Shown here piece by piece: positions 1 to 6,487 of a stretch of DNA of 13,293 nucleotides; the first letter of the stretch is position 1, and each line of letters opens with the position of its first letter. The position numbers were made by a program, and so were the translations under genes. The notes beneath the pieces are model-generated. The model saw only the letters and a list, made by a program, of their open reading frames with translations, was not told where the DNA came from and did not search any database. The stretch is from an uncultured Lachnospiraceae bacterium (GTDB lineage: Bacteria; Bacillota_A; Clostridia; Lachnospirales; Lachnospiraceae): assembly GCA_905207905.1 (NCBI GenBank), contig CAJLNC010000068.1:1-13293 (forward strand), in the 5' to 3' direction.

Positions 1-1
1 G

Positions 2-1339
2 CTGTGGAAGCTGGGAGTGTCTGCCAAGACTCAGCATAATGAGGTGGCTCCTGCCCAGCATGAGCTGGCTCCTATTTATGCAAAAGCCAATGTGGCAGTG
101 GATCATAATCAGATTGTGATGCAGACCCTGCGGCGGGTGGCCAGAGCTCACGGCTTAAAATGCCTGCTTCACGAGAAACCTTTTGAGGGTGTGAACGGAT
201 CCGGCAAGCACAACAACTGGTCCATCACCACAGACGATGGGATCAATATGCTGGATCCGGGAAAGACGCCTCATGAAAATGTGCAGTTTCTTCTGGTGCT
301 GGCCTGTATCCTGAAGGCAGTGGACATCCATGCAGGGCTGCTGCGGGAGTCTGCTTCTGATCCGGGAAATGATCATAGACTGGGGGCCAATGAGGCGCCG
401 CCTGCTATTATTTCCGTATTTTTGGGAGAGCAGCTGGAGGATGTGGTGACACAGTTGATCTCCACGGGAATTGCCACCAGAAGCAAGGCGGGAGGCGTGC
501 TGCAGACGGGAGTAAAGACGCTGCCGGATGTGTTTAAGGATGCAACAGACCGGAATCGTACCTCGCCTTTTGCTTTTACCGGAAATAAGTTTGAGTTTCG
601 TATGGTGGGTTCCAGAGATTCTGTGGCCTCCCCCAATATTGTGCTGAATACCATTGTGGCAGAGGCCTTTTGCGAAGCCTGCGATGAGCTGGAGAAGGCG
701 GAAAACTTTGAAGAGGCAGTACATGACCTGATCAAACAGTATCTCACAGAGCATGAGCGCATTATCTTTAATGGGAACGGCTATTCTGAGGAGTGGGTAC
801 AGGAGGCAGAGCGAAGAGGACTGCCCAATATCCGCTCTATGGTGGATGCGATTCCCTGGCTGATCGCGGACCGGTCTGTAGAGCTGTTTGGCAAATTCGG
901 AGTATTTACCAGGGCAGAGTTAGAGTCCAGAGTGGAGATCAAATACGAAAGCTACGCCAAGGCCATCAACATTGAGGCACGGACAGCCATTGATATGGCC
1001 AGCAAACAGATCATCCCCGCTGTGATCAAATATACAAAAAATCTGGCGGAGACGGTACTGGCAGTGAGAGCGGCAGGAGTGGAGACACCAGTGCAGAGCG
1101 AGCTTCTGGCGGAGAGCAGCGATCTGCTCTCGGATGCAAAATTGGCGCTGGAAAAACTGATCAATGCAGCAGATGCAGCATCTGCCATGGAGAGCGGAAG
1201 AGAACAGGCGGTTTATTATCATGATGTAGTGATGGCAGCCATGGAAGAACTGCGCAAGCCGGTGGATCGTTTGGAAATGATCGTGGATAAAGATATGTGG
1301 CCTATGCCCTCCTACGGTGACCTGCTGTTTGAGGTTTGA
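2..1339 (+). CDS. glnN: Glutamine synthetase type III, 3' part (5' truncated by window edge)
   Basis: Glutamine synthetase makes glutamine from glutamate, ammonia and ATP in the cytoplasm. The frame is open from the first bases, so the gene starts outside the window; about 445 residues are visible of a family that is usually near 700. The first residues read LWKLGVSAKTQHNEVAPAQH, a type III hallmark. Next come FEGVNGSGKHNNWS (ATP/glutamate site loop), a segment with RLGANEAPPA, then NRTSPFAFTGNKFEFRMVGS, the C-terminal end of the catalytic domain. The last roughly 200 residues are the helical type III C-terminal extension. An internal GTG at 17 is not a start because the conserved sequence continues upstream of it. 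A terminator lies about 140 nt downstream. The family assignment is secure; only the 5' end is missing. Confidence 0.95.
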   Translation: MWKLGVSAKTQHNEVAPAQHELAPIYAKANVAVDHNQIVMQTLRRVARAHGLKCLLHEKPFEGVNGSGKHNNWSITTDDGINMLDPGKTPHENVQFLLVLACILKAVDIHAGLLRESASDPGNDHRLGANEAPPAIISVFLGEQLEDVVTQLISTGIATRSKAGGVLQTGVKTLPDVFKDATDRNRTSPFAFTGNKFEFRMVGSRDSVASPNIVLNTIVAEAFCEACDELEKAENFEEAVHDLIKQYLTEHERIIFNGNGYSEEWVQEAERRGLPNIRSMVDAIPWLIADRSVELFGKFGVFTRAELESRVEIKYESYAKAINIEARTAIDMASKQIIPAVIKYTKNLAETVLAVRAAGVETPVQSELLAESSDLLSDAKLALEKLINAADAASAMESGREQAVYYHDVVMAAMEELRKPVDRLEMIVDKDMWPMPSYGDLLFEV

Positions 1340-1481
1340 CAGATAAGATTTTGGGGAGCTTGACTGCAGAAGCTTAGGAGCTTCCCCGATCCATCAGAAA
1401 AATAGCGAATATGGAGTATTGATAGAACTGCTTAACTTCAGAACTGTCTGGATAGAAGTATTGATAGAAATTCCAAAGAGG

Positions 1482-1514
1482 AAGGGGCTGTCGCGTCGGT
1501 GCGGCAGCCCCTTT
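1482..1514 (+). terminator. Probable intrinsic terminator downstream of glnN
   Basis: A 13-bp stem (1482-1494 with 1501-1513, one G-T wobble, core AAGGGGCTG/CAGCCCCTT) closes a 6-nt loop. Only a short, interrupted T tract follows (TTTATGGTGTG), so it is strong as a hairpin but imperfect as a terminator. An earlier, weaker bulged stem GGGGAGCT/AGCTTCCCC at 1353-1387 has no T tract. Confidence 0.65.
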
Positions 1515-1540
1515 ATGGTGTGTTGTTTCAAGTATCCCTA

Positions 1541-1593
1541 ATCCTCCTCAGAAACGGGAGGATACCCGGCAGTCGGAGAATACCGCCGGGTAT
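1541..1593. other. Two overlapping, mutually exclusive hairpins in the glnN-cdaR gap
   Basis: Hairpin A pairs ATCCTCC (1541-1547) with GGAGGAT (1557-1563). Hairpin B pairs ATACCCGGC (1562-1570) with GCCGGGTAT (1585-1593), a perfect 9-bp stem with a 14-nt loop. They share bases 1562-1563, so both cannot form completely. No T tract follows either, so neither looks like a standard terminator. The gap from 1340 to 1888 contains no convincing coding sequence; besides these hairpins it holds the terminator, the ATTGTGAA repeats and a promoter. Confidence 0.4.
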
Positions 1594-1710
1594 ATTATGA
1601 AAAAGTTTATTTGAAAAGGAGTAGTAAGATACTCTTCTGAAACAAGTTCATTATAAAAGGAAGAAATGAAAAAATAATGATGCATATTTAAAAAGAAATT
1701 GAAATAGTCA

Positions 1711-1803
1711 TGAACAAATTGTGAACAAGAAAAACGAGGAGGAAAAAGAGCAGAAAATGAAAGGATAATTGTGAAAAAAATGGTTTAGTGCAAAGTTCAC
1801 AAT
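1711..1803. promoter_or_regulatory. Candidate operator cluster upstream of the CdaR-type regulator
   Basis: ATTGTGAA occurs at 1718-1725 and 1768-1775, and in inverted orientation (TTCACAAT) at 1796-1803. The last two form an inverted pair 28 bp apart. TGAACAA is also repeated directly at 1711-1717 and 1722-1728, exactly 11 bp or one helical turn apart. The most proximal site lies 5 bp upstream of the predicted -35. The spacing and position suggest binding sites for a transcription factor, perhaps the adjacent regulator itself; that identity is inference. Confidence 0.45.
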
Positions 1804-1808
1804 AATGA

Positions 1809-1837
1809 TTGATTTTTTTGGGAAAATATATTACAAT
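1809..1837 (+). promoter_or_regulatory. Probable sigma-A-type promoter of the CdaR-type regulator
   Basis: TTGATT (-35, 1809-1814) and TACAAT (-10, 1832-1837) are separated by 17 bp. The -10 matches 5 of 6 and the -35 matches 4 of 6 consensus positions. Transcription would start near 1844 and leave a leader of about 45 nt before the GTG start. Confidence 0.5.
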
Positions 1838-1888
1838 AATGCTAGTACGTTTTTCGACAGTGAAGTGAGTGCAAAGGAGGATGCTTCT

Positions 1889-2977
1889 GTGATATCTAAT
1901 CAGGTTCTACAGTCCACTCTGGATGGGTTAAAGGCGATCAGCAGAGTCGATATGTGCATAATGGATACGGAAGGAATTTTATTGGCGTCGACCATCGAGG
2001 GAGCGGAAAGCTTTCGGGAATCGGTGCTTAGTTTTGTGGGATCCCCGGCGGACAGCCAGGTGATTTCCGGATACCAGTTTTTAAAGGTTCTGGATGAGAA
2101 TCAGCTTGAGTACATCCTGATTGTCAATGGGAGCAGTGATGATTCCTACATGGTAGGGAAGATGGCGGCTTTCCAGATACAGAATCTTCTGGTGGCTTAC
2201 AAAGAACGCTTTGATAAGGACAATTTTATCAAGAATCTGTTGTTGGATAACCTTTTGCTGGTGGATATTTACAATCGGGCGAAAAAGCTCCACATTGATG
2301 CGGATGCAAGGCGGGTGGTATTTATTCTGGAGGTCTGCCATGAGAAGGAGAATAGTTCTCTGGAAACTGTGCGCAGTTTGTTCAGCAGCAAGGGGAATGA
2401 TTTTATCACAGCAGTGGATGAGAAGAGCATTATTGTGGTGAAAGAGTTACATGACAGAGAAGGATATCCGGAGATGAATGCAGTGGCCGCCATGATTTTG
2501 GAGTCATTGCCGGAAGAGAAGCGCCAGGATGCACTGATTGCTTACGGCACCATTGTAGGTGAGATCAAAGAAGTGTCCCGCTCTTACAAGGAAGCCAGGA
2601 TGGCCCTGAATGTGGGAAAGATTTTCTTTGGAGAACGCCAGATCATCGCTTACAGTTCTTTGGGGATCGGCCGCCTGATCTATCAGCTTCCCATCCCTCT
2701 GTGTAAAATGTTTATTAAAGAGATATTTGAAGGAAAATCTCCGGACGATTTTGATGAGGAGACGCTGACCACTATCAATAAATTCTTTGAAAACAGCCTG
2801 AATGTATCGGAGACATCCCGGCAGCTTTATATTCACAGGAACACCCTGGTATATCGGCTGGATAAACTTCAAAAATCTACAGGGCTGGATTTGCGGGTGT
2901 TTGAAGATGCCATTACGTTCAAAATTGCCCTGATGGTGGTAAAATATATGAAATATATGGAAGGACAGGATTACTAA
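1889..2977 (+). CDS. CdaR/PucR-family transcriptional regulator
   Basis: This is a DNA-binding regulator of the carbohydrate-diacid (CdaR) type, 362 residues, cytoplasmic. I chose the GTG at 1889 because AAAGGAGG (1873-1880) sits 8 nt upstream; an in-frame ATG at 1805 has no ribosome binding site and lies upstream of the best promoter. The N-terminus MISNQVLQSTLDGLKAISRV and the following approximately 130 residues resemble the diacid-recognition domain. A middle domain of the degenerate GGDEF-like type follows. Residues 291-350 are the PucR-type helix-turn-helix, with NVSETSRQLYIHRNTLVYRL as recognition core. Family members sense sugar acids such as glycerate or glucarate. No sugar-acid genes are adjacent here, so the effector and targets are unknown. 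The flanking ATTGTGAA repeats suggest autoregulation. Confidence 0.85.
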   Translation: MISNQVLQSTLDGLKAISRVDMCIMDTEGILLASTIEGAESFRESVLSFVGSPADSQVISGYQFLKVLDENQLEYILIVNGSSDDSYMVGKMAAFQIQNLLVAYKERFDKDNFIKNLLLDNLLLVDIYNRAKKLHIDADARRVVFILEVCHEKENSSLETVRSLFSSKGNDFITAVDEKSIIVVKELHDREGYPEMNAVAAMILESLPEEKRQDALIAYGTIVGEIKEVSRSYKEARMALNVGKIFFGERQIIAYSSLGIGRLIYQLPIPLCKMFIKEIFEGKSPDDFDEETLTTINKFFENSLNVSETSRQLYIHRNTLVYRLDKLQKSTGLDLRVFEDAITFKIALMVVKYMKYMEGQDY

Positions 2978-2990
2978 AAGCAGAATGGCA

Positions 2991-3123
2991 TTCGCGTATC
3001 AGGGATCATACGGTTAGGGAGGAACAGATATCCTGTCCTTTGACAGGCAGTCCTTTGGATACGAAGACCAGGAACTACAGAGGAAACAGATATGGGGCTG
3101 TGAGCAGAAGCCTTGGGCTTTGC
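2991..3123 (+). other. Structured non-coding stretch upstream of the S41 protease gene
   Basis: The 253 nt between the regulator and the protease gene carry no convincing gene. Visible structure: TTCG(CG)TATC (2991-3000) can pair with GATACGAA (3058-3065), enclosing a perfect hairpin CCTGTC-CTTT-GACAGG (3032-3047). A second bulged hairpin GCAGAAGCC-TTG-GGCTTTGC spans 3104-3123. I do not recognise a known riboswitch, and there is no T tract, so this is either a structured 5' leader or chance pairing. Confidence 0.3.
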
Positions 3124-3230
3124 GCGGTCCCATTTTCCTTTCTTTTCTTATTGCGGCAGTGGAGAAGGGGAGGTCTTCTTTTGTACTGAATCAGCAGAGA
3201 GTATATGCATTTTATGCGGGAGGTGTATGG

Positions 3231-4607
3231 ATGGCAGAGAAAAATGATAAGATAAGTTCCGGCGGGGAGGAAGCAGATCTGGAAAAAGAGGAGGATCTGG
3301 AGAAAAGGGAAGGGTTAGAGCATCCGGACAAAGCGGAGCGGGAGAAAAAAGAGGAGAGAAGGAAGAACACGGAGTTTTTTAAGGGAACGCTTTTTGGGAT
3401 CCTGCTGTGCGGCGTGTTTGCTTTGGGAATTTTTTTCGTCTCCCATGGGACTGTGAATATAGGAAATAGCAGGGAGGGGGCAGAGGCTCTCACGGATTTG
3501 GAGGTTCAAAGGAAATTACAGCAGATCCGGGATCAGGTCAAGTCAGATTATTTGTATGAGGCAGACGGGGACTTTTTGGTGTCCATGATGTTTAAAGGAT
3601 TGGCAGTAGGCCTGAAGGATCCTTATGCCAGCTATTATACTCCGGAGGAAGTAGAGGAGATCACCCAGATCAATGAGGGGGAATATTATGGCATAGGCAT
3701 TACCATGTTGAAAGATCCCGAAACCGGGCAGATCCGCATTGCCGGTGTTTATGAGGAAAGTCCCGCCTGGGAAGCAGGACTGAAAGTGGATGATGTGTTC
3801 CTTACAGTTGCAGGGGAGAGCGTGGAGGGTATGGATTTGTCCAGCCTGGCCGCTCTGGTAAAGCAGCAGAAGGAGAAGGTAGAGATTCAGATTCTGCGGG
3901 GAGAAGAGACGAAAACTTTTACCGTTTCTCTGAAACAGGTGGAGATTCCCACTGTGAAATGGGAACTTTTGGAGGATCAGACGGGCTATGTAAAGATTGC
4001 GGAGTTTGACAAGGTGACTGTGGAGCAGTTTCGGAAGGCCATAAAGGAGCTGGAAGAACAGGGGATGGAAAAGCTGGTGGTGGATGTGCGGGACAATCCG
4101 GGAGGAGTCCTGGATGCTGTCTGCCAGATCCTGGATGATCTGCTTCCGGAAGGCCCTATTGTTTTTACAGAGGAAAAAAACGGGGATCGGGAGGAATATA
4201 CTTCTGACAAAGATCAGATTTATGACGGCCCTCTGGCTGTTTTGGTAAATGGGAACAGCGCTAGCGCTTCAGAGCTGTTTGCCGGAGCCATACAGGACTA
4301 TGAACTCGGCCCTGTCATTGGAACCCAGACCTTTGGAAAAGGGGTGGTGCAGCGCACTTATCTTTTTCAGGATGGCTCTGCGCTGAAATTTACCACAGAG
4401 AAATATTATACGGCAGGGGAGCAGGATATAGACGGAACGGGCATCACTCCGGATCTGATTGTTGAGCAGCAGGAGACGGGAGAAAAACTTGAAGGTCAGG
4501 CGGAAGACAGTACTCTTCAGCGTGCTCTGAACTATTTTAAGGAAATGCAGGAAACGTCTGCGGAGGATACGGTCACAGAGAATCATACATCAGAAAAGAG
4601 TGAATAA
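3231..4607 (+). CDS. S41-family C-terminal processing protease, membrane anchored (CtpA-like)
   Basis: A serine protease of the tail-specific/CtpA family, 458 residues, probably acting outside the membrane on surface or secreted proteins. The ATG at 3231 has GGGAGGTG 5 nt upstream; the reading frame is open further upstream but only TTG codons without a ribosome binding site are available. Residues 10-48 are a highly charged Glu/Lys-rich cytoplasmic tail. Residues 50-70 are a single transmembrane helix. A PDZ domain covers about 150-235 (EYYGIGITM, SPAWEAGLKVDDVFL). The S41 core follows with VDVRDNPGG. The catalytic pair is Ser345 in NGNSASASE and Lys370 in TFGKG, 25 residues apart as in the family. 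The next gene begins 24 nt after the stop, so the two are probably co-transcribed. Substrate unknown. Confidence 0.92.
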   Translation: MAEKNDKISSGGEEADLEKEEDLEKREGLEHPDKAEREKKEERRKNTEFFKGTLFGILLCGVFALGIFFVSHGTVNIGNSREGAEALTDLEVQRKLQQIRDQVKSDYLYEADGDFLVSMMFKGLAVGLKDPYASYYTPEEVEEITQINEGEYYGIGITMLKDPETGQIRIAGVYEESPAWEAGLKVDDVFLTVAGESVEGMDLSSLAALVKQQKEKVEIQILRGEETKTFTVSLKQVEIPTVKWELLEDQTGYVKIAEFDKVTVEQFRKAIKELEEQGMEKLVVDVRDNPGGVLDAVCQILDDLLPEGPIVFTEEKNGDREEYTSDKDQIYDGPLAVLVNGNSASASELFAGAIQDYELGPVIGTQTFGKGVVQRTYLFQDGSALKFTTEKYYTAGEQDIDGTGITPDLIVEQQETGEKLEGQAEDSTLQRALNYFKEMQETSAEDTVTENHTSEKSE

Positions 4608-4631
4608 AAAATAAAGAACAGGATGGATAAA

Positions 4632-5435
4632 ATGGAACAGAAAATTATTTTTCGGGAAATGCTCAGCGAGATTAAGGAGCTGGCGGATCATAAGGGGGGC
4701 CGCCTTACGGTGGCCCAGATTGATGATTTTTTTGCTGACGCAAAACTGACCAGGGAACAGCTGGAGATGATTTATGAATATCTGGAGAGCCAGAGAATTC
4801 AGGTGGAGGGTTGGAAACGGGAGAAAAATCCCAGCCTTTTTAGGGAAAAAGCAACAGAAACGGTGGAAGAAGAAATCACACAAGACGAGGCAGAAGAGAG
4901 GGAGCAGACTTCTGCCATGGAAGTATATCTGGAGGAATTAGAGAAAATTGTTTCCTTAGAGCCGGCGGAGGAGCTGGAACTGTTCCGTAAGACTGCGGCA
5001 GGGGATCTCCTTTCCAAAAACCGCCTGGCAGAAGCGTATCTTCCGGTCATCTGCGAAATGGCGGGAGAGTATGAGGGCAGTGAGATATCCAGCGAGGATC
5101 TGATACAGGAGGGAAACATGGGACTATTGCTGGCCCTGGAGGAGCTGGAACTCATGGACAGCCTGGCCGCCAGTCAAGCGCAGCTGCTGAACCGGGTGAA
5201 CCGTCACATGGAGAAGGTCTTAAGGGAGCAGCAGGAAGAAAAAAATCTGGGAGATGGCATTGTTAAGAGAGTGAATCATTTAAGTCAGGCGATACACAAT
5301 CTGGAAGAGGAGCTGGAGCATAAGGTATCTGTAGAGGAGTTGTCAGCTTATCTGGAGATGCCAATGGAAGAAATCAGGGATATTCTGAAGATGGCTGGAG
5401 ACGGGCTGGATGTAGAAGGATATGAAAAAGAATAG
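4632..5435 (+). CDS. Sigma-70-like protein lacking promoter-recognition regions
   Basis: A 267-residue cytoplasmic protein. Residues 5-60 resemble sigma region 1.1 (LTVAQIDDFF, LEMIYEYLES). An acidic linker follows at about 70-95. Residues 96-127 match region 1.2 (MEVYLEELEKI.SLEPAEELEL). Residues 131-166 match region 2.1-2.2, including DLIQEGNMGLL at 156-166, the segment that binds the beta-prime clamp helices in housekeeping sigma factors. Where region 2.3-2.4 should supply the FSTYATWW-type aromatic residues for DNA melting, the protein has an unrelated Leu/Gln-rich helix. Residues 210-256 resemble region 3 (VSVEELSAYLEMPMEEIRDIL), and the protein ends there with no region 4. I found no region 4 remnant in the other frames downstream. 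ATG 4632 is preferred over ATG 4623 because AGGA at 4620-4623 is correctly spaced only for 4632. It probably contacts RNA polymerase without recognising promoters; that role is inference. Confidence 0.75.
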   Translation: MEQKIIFREMLSEIKELADHKGGRLTVAQIDDFFADAKLTREQLEMIYEYLESQRIQVEGWKREKNPSLFREKATETVEEEITQDEAEEREQTSAMEVYLEELEKIVSLEPAEELELFRKTAAGDLLSKNRLAEAYLPVICEMAGEYEGSEISSEDLIQEGNMGLLLALEELELMDSLAASQAQLLNRVNRHMEKVLREQQEEKNLGDGIVKRVNHLSQAIHNLEEELEHKVSVEELSAYLEMPMEEIRDILKMAGDGLDVEGYEKE

Positions 5436-5482
5436 AAGGATTTCCAAGACAAAGAGGAGCCAGCTGGATTTAGAGAGAGTAA

Positions 5483-5601
5483 GGGGATGTTGCAAAATGT
5501 GAATTCCGGTGGATTTTCGGTGTGTTTTTCTTCGAAAAGATGTTAGCTTTCGGAGAAAATCACACGAAATGGTACCGCCGGAAGTATTTTGCGACATCCC
5601 C
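5483..5601. repeat. 119-bp imperfect palindrome (fold-back or MITE-like element)
   Basis: The ends are 16-bp inverted repeats with one mismatch: GGGGATGTTGCAAAAT (5483-5498) and ATTTTGCGACATCCCC (5586-5601). The arms stay largely complementary inward (ATTCCGGTGG against CCGCCGGAAG; TTTTCGGTGTG against CACACGAAAT), so almost the whole segment can fold into one hairpin. I see no target-site duplication and no coding potential. It lies 47 bp after the sigma-like gene, between convergent genes. It may be a non-autonomous transposon remnant or a bidirectional transcription block. The remaining gap to 5747 contains only a short CTTCC-TTTT-GGAAG hairpin at 5720-5733. Confidence 0.65.
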
Positions 5602-5747
5602 ATTGTTGATCAAGAGCCCTTGTTTTCCTGGTGCACAAAACGATGATGCGCAGCTGTGTGGGCGGAATATGGAGAATATTTCTATACAACTATATACATA
5701 TCATAGGTAGAGAAGCCCCTTCCTTTTGGAAGACGATTAAGAAGGAC

Positions 5748-6401
5748 TTAATACAGGGAACCGATTTTATTTAACGGCCAGTAGCGGAGGGAAACTTTTC
5801 CTAAAAACTGATCTTTATGTACATAACTGTAGGCCATGGCTTCCTCCTCTGTGGAGGCTAACCCCTTCGAGATCGCCTTCATAGGCCAGTAGCGGGCATC
5901 GCTGGAGTTGTTACGATTGTCTCCCAGCATAAGATAACAGTCCTCAGGCACCTGAAAAGAGAAGCCGTCATTCATGGTCACCCACTCTTCTTTCAGATAG
6001 GGTTCCTCCAGCGGGGTATCGGAACCATTGATATAAATTTTGGAGTCCCGGATCTCCACTGTCTCACCGGGCAGACCTACGATTCGCTTCACATAGTTGG
6101 TGTTCTTGCCAAGAGCCTGGTCGATGGGATATTTGAACACTACAATGTCTCCGCGTTTGGGATCGGAAAACAGGTAGGAAAAACGCAGACCCAAAAGCCG
6201 GTCACCTGGCTTAATGGTATTTTCCATGGAACCGCTGGGAACTCTGGCGTTGACGATCACAAAGCGATCCAGGAGAAACGCCAGAACAAGGGCGATGACA
6301 ATGACTTCTACCCAACTTAAAATTTCTTTCATAAGGGAAGTTTCTTTTTTCTTCTTCTCCGGCTGTTCTTCGCCGGGAACGGTATTGTTTACATTTGACA
6401 T
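5748..6401 (-). CDS. lepB: Signal peptidase I
   Basis: Membrane-bound peptidase that removes signal peptides from exported proteins; 217 residues. The N-terminus (1-28) is a charged cytoplasmic tail with a KKKK run. Residues 29-50 form one transmembrane helix, and the catalytic domain lies outside. The Ser-Lys dyad is visible: Ser58 in PSGSM and Lys105 in YVKRIVGLPGE. The conserved GDN (160-162) and SSDAR (166-170) boxes are present. The ATG at 6401 is preceded by AAAGGA with 10-nt spacing. It lies downstream of dinB on the same strand with 86 nt between, where an extended -10 promoter is visible. The secreted binding protein encoded at 11756-12766 has an AxA-type cleavage site and would be a natural substrate; the lipoproteins are handled by signal peptidase II instead. 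Confidence 0.95.
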   Translation of the reverse strand: MSNVNNTVPGEEQPEKKKKETSLMKEILSWVEVIVIALVLAFLLDRFVIVNARVPSGSMENTIKPGDRLLGLRFSYLFSDPKRGDIVVFKYPIDQALGKNTNYVKRIVGLPGETVEIRDSKIYINGSDTPLEEPYLKEEWVTMNDGFSFQVPEDCYLMLGDNRNNSSDARYWPMKAISKGLASTEEEAMAYSYVHKDQFLGKVSLRYWPLNKIGSLY

Positions 6402-6444
6402 AAGATGACAATCCTTTCTGCTGCTGATTTTACAACTGGCTATT

Positions 6445-6453
6445 AGTATAGCA
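6445..6453 (-). promoter_or_regulatory. Extended -10 promoter candidate for lepB
   Basis: On the minus strand the sequence reads TGCTATACT: a TGn extension plus a -10 matching 5 of 6 consensus bases. No good -35 is seen, which is acceptable for extended -10 promoters. Transcription would begin about 37 nt before the lepB start. Confidence 0.45.
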
Positions 6454-6454
6454 C

Positions 6455-6478
6455 AATGATACGGGGAATGCTATCATT
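6455..6478. repeat. Inverted repeat between dinB and lepB
   Basis: AATGATA (6455-6461) and TATCATT (6472-6478) form a perfect 7-bp inverted repeat around a 10-nt GC-rich spacer. It lies immediately upstream of the lepB -10 on the minus strand, in the space a -35 would occupy. No T tract follows in the minus-strand direction, so an operator is as likely as a weak dinB terminator. Confidence 0.35.
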
Positions 6479-6487
6479 TTTCCGGAT

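Noticed and set aside
155..754. 199-codon minus-strand frame inside glnN
   Set aside because: It runs opposite to a well-conserved glutamine synthetase and shows no recognisable protein features.
1805..1888. Upstream ATG of the CdaR-type regulator
   Set aside because: There is no ribosome binding site, it overlaps the predicted promoter, and GTG 1889 has AAAGGAGG at ideal spacing.
3040..3068. Perfect -35 TTGACA as promoter of the protease gene
   Set aside because: No acceptable -10 lies 16-18 bp downstream, and the hexamer is part of the CCTGTC/GACAGG hairpin.
5436..5747. Sigma region 4 separated from the sigma-like gene by a frameshift or by the fold-back insertion
   Set aside because: Reading the other frames after the stop and beyond the 119-bp element gave nothing resembling a region 4 helix-turn-helix.
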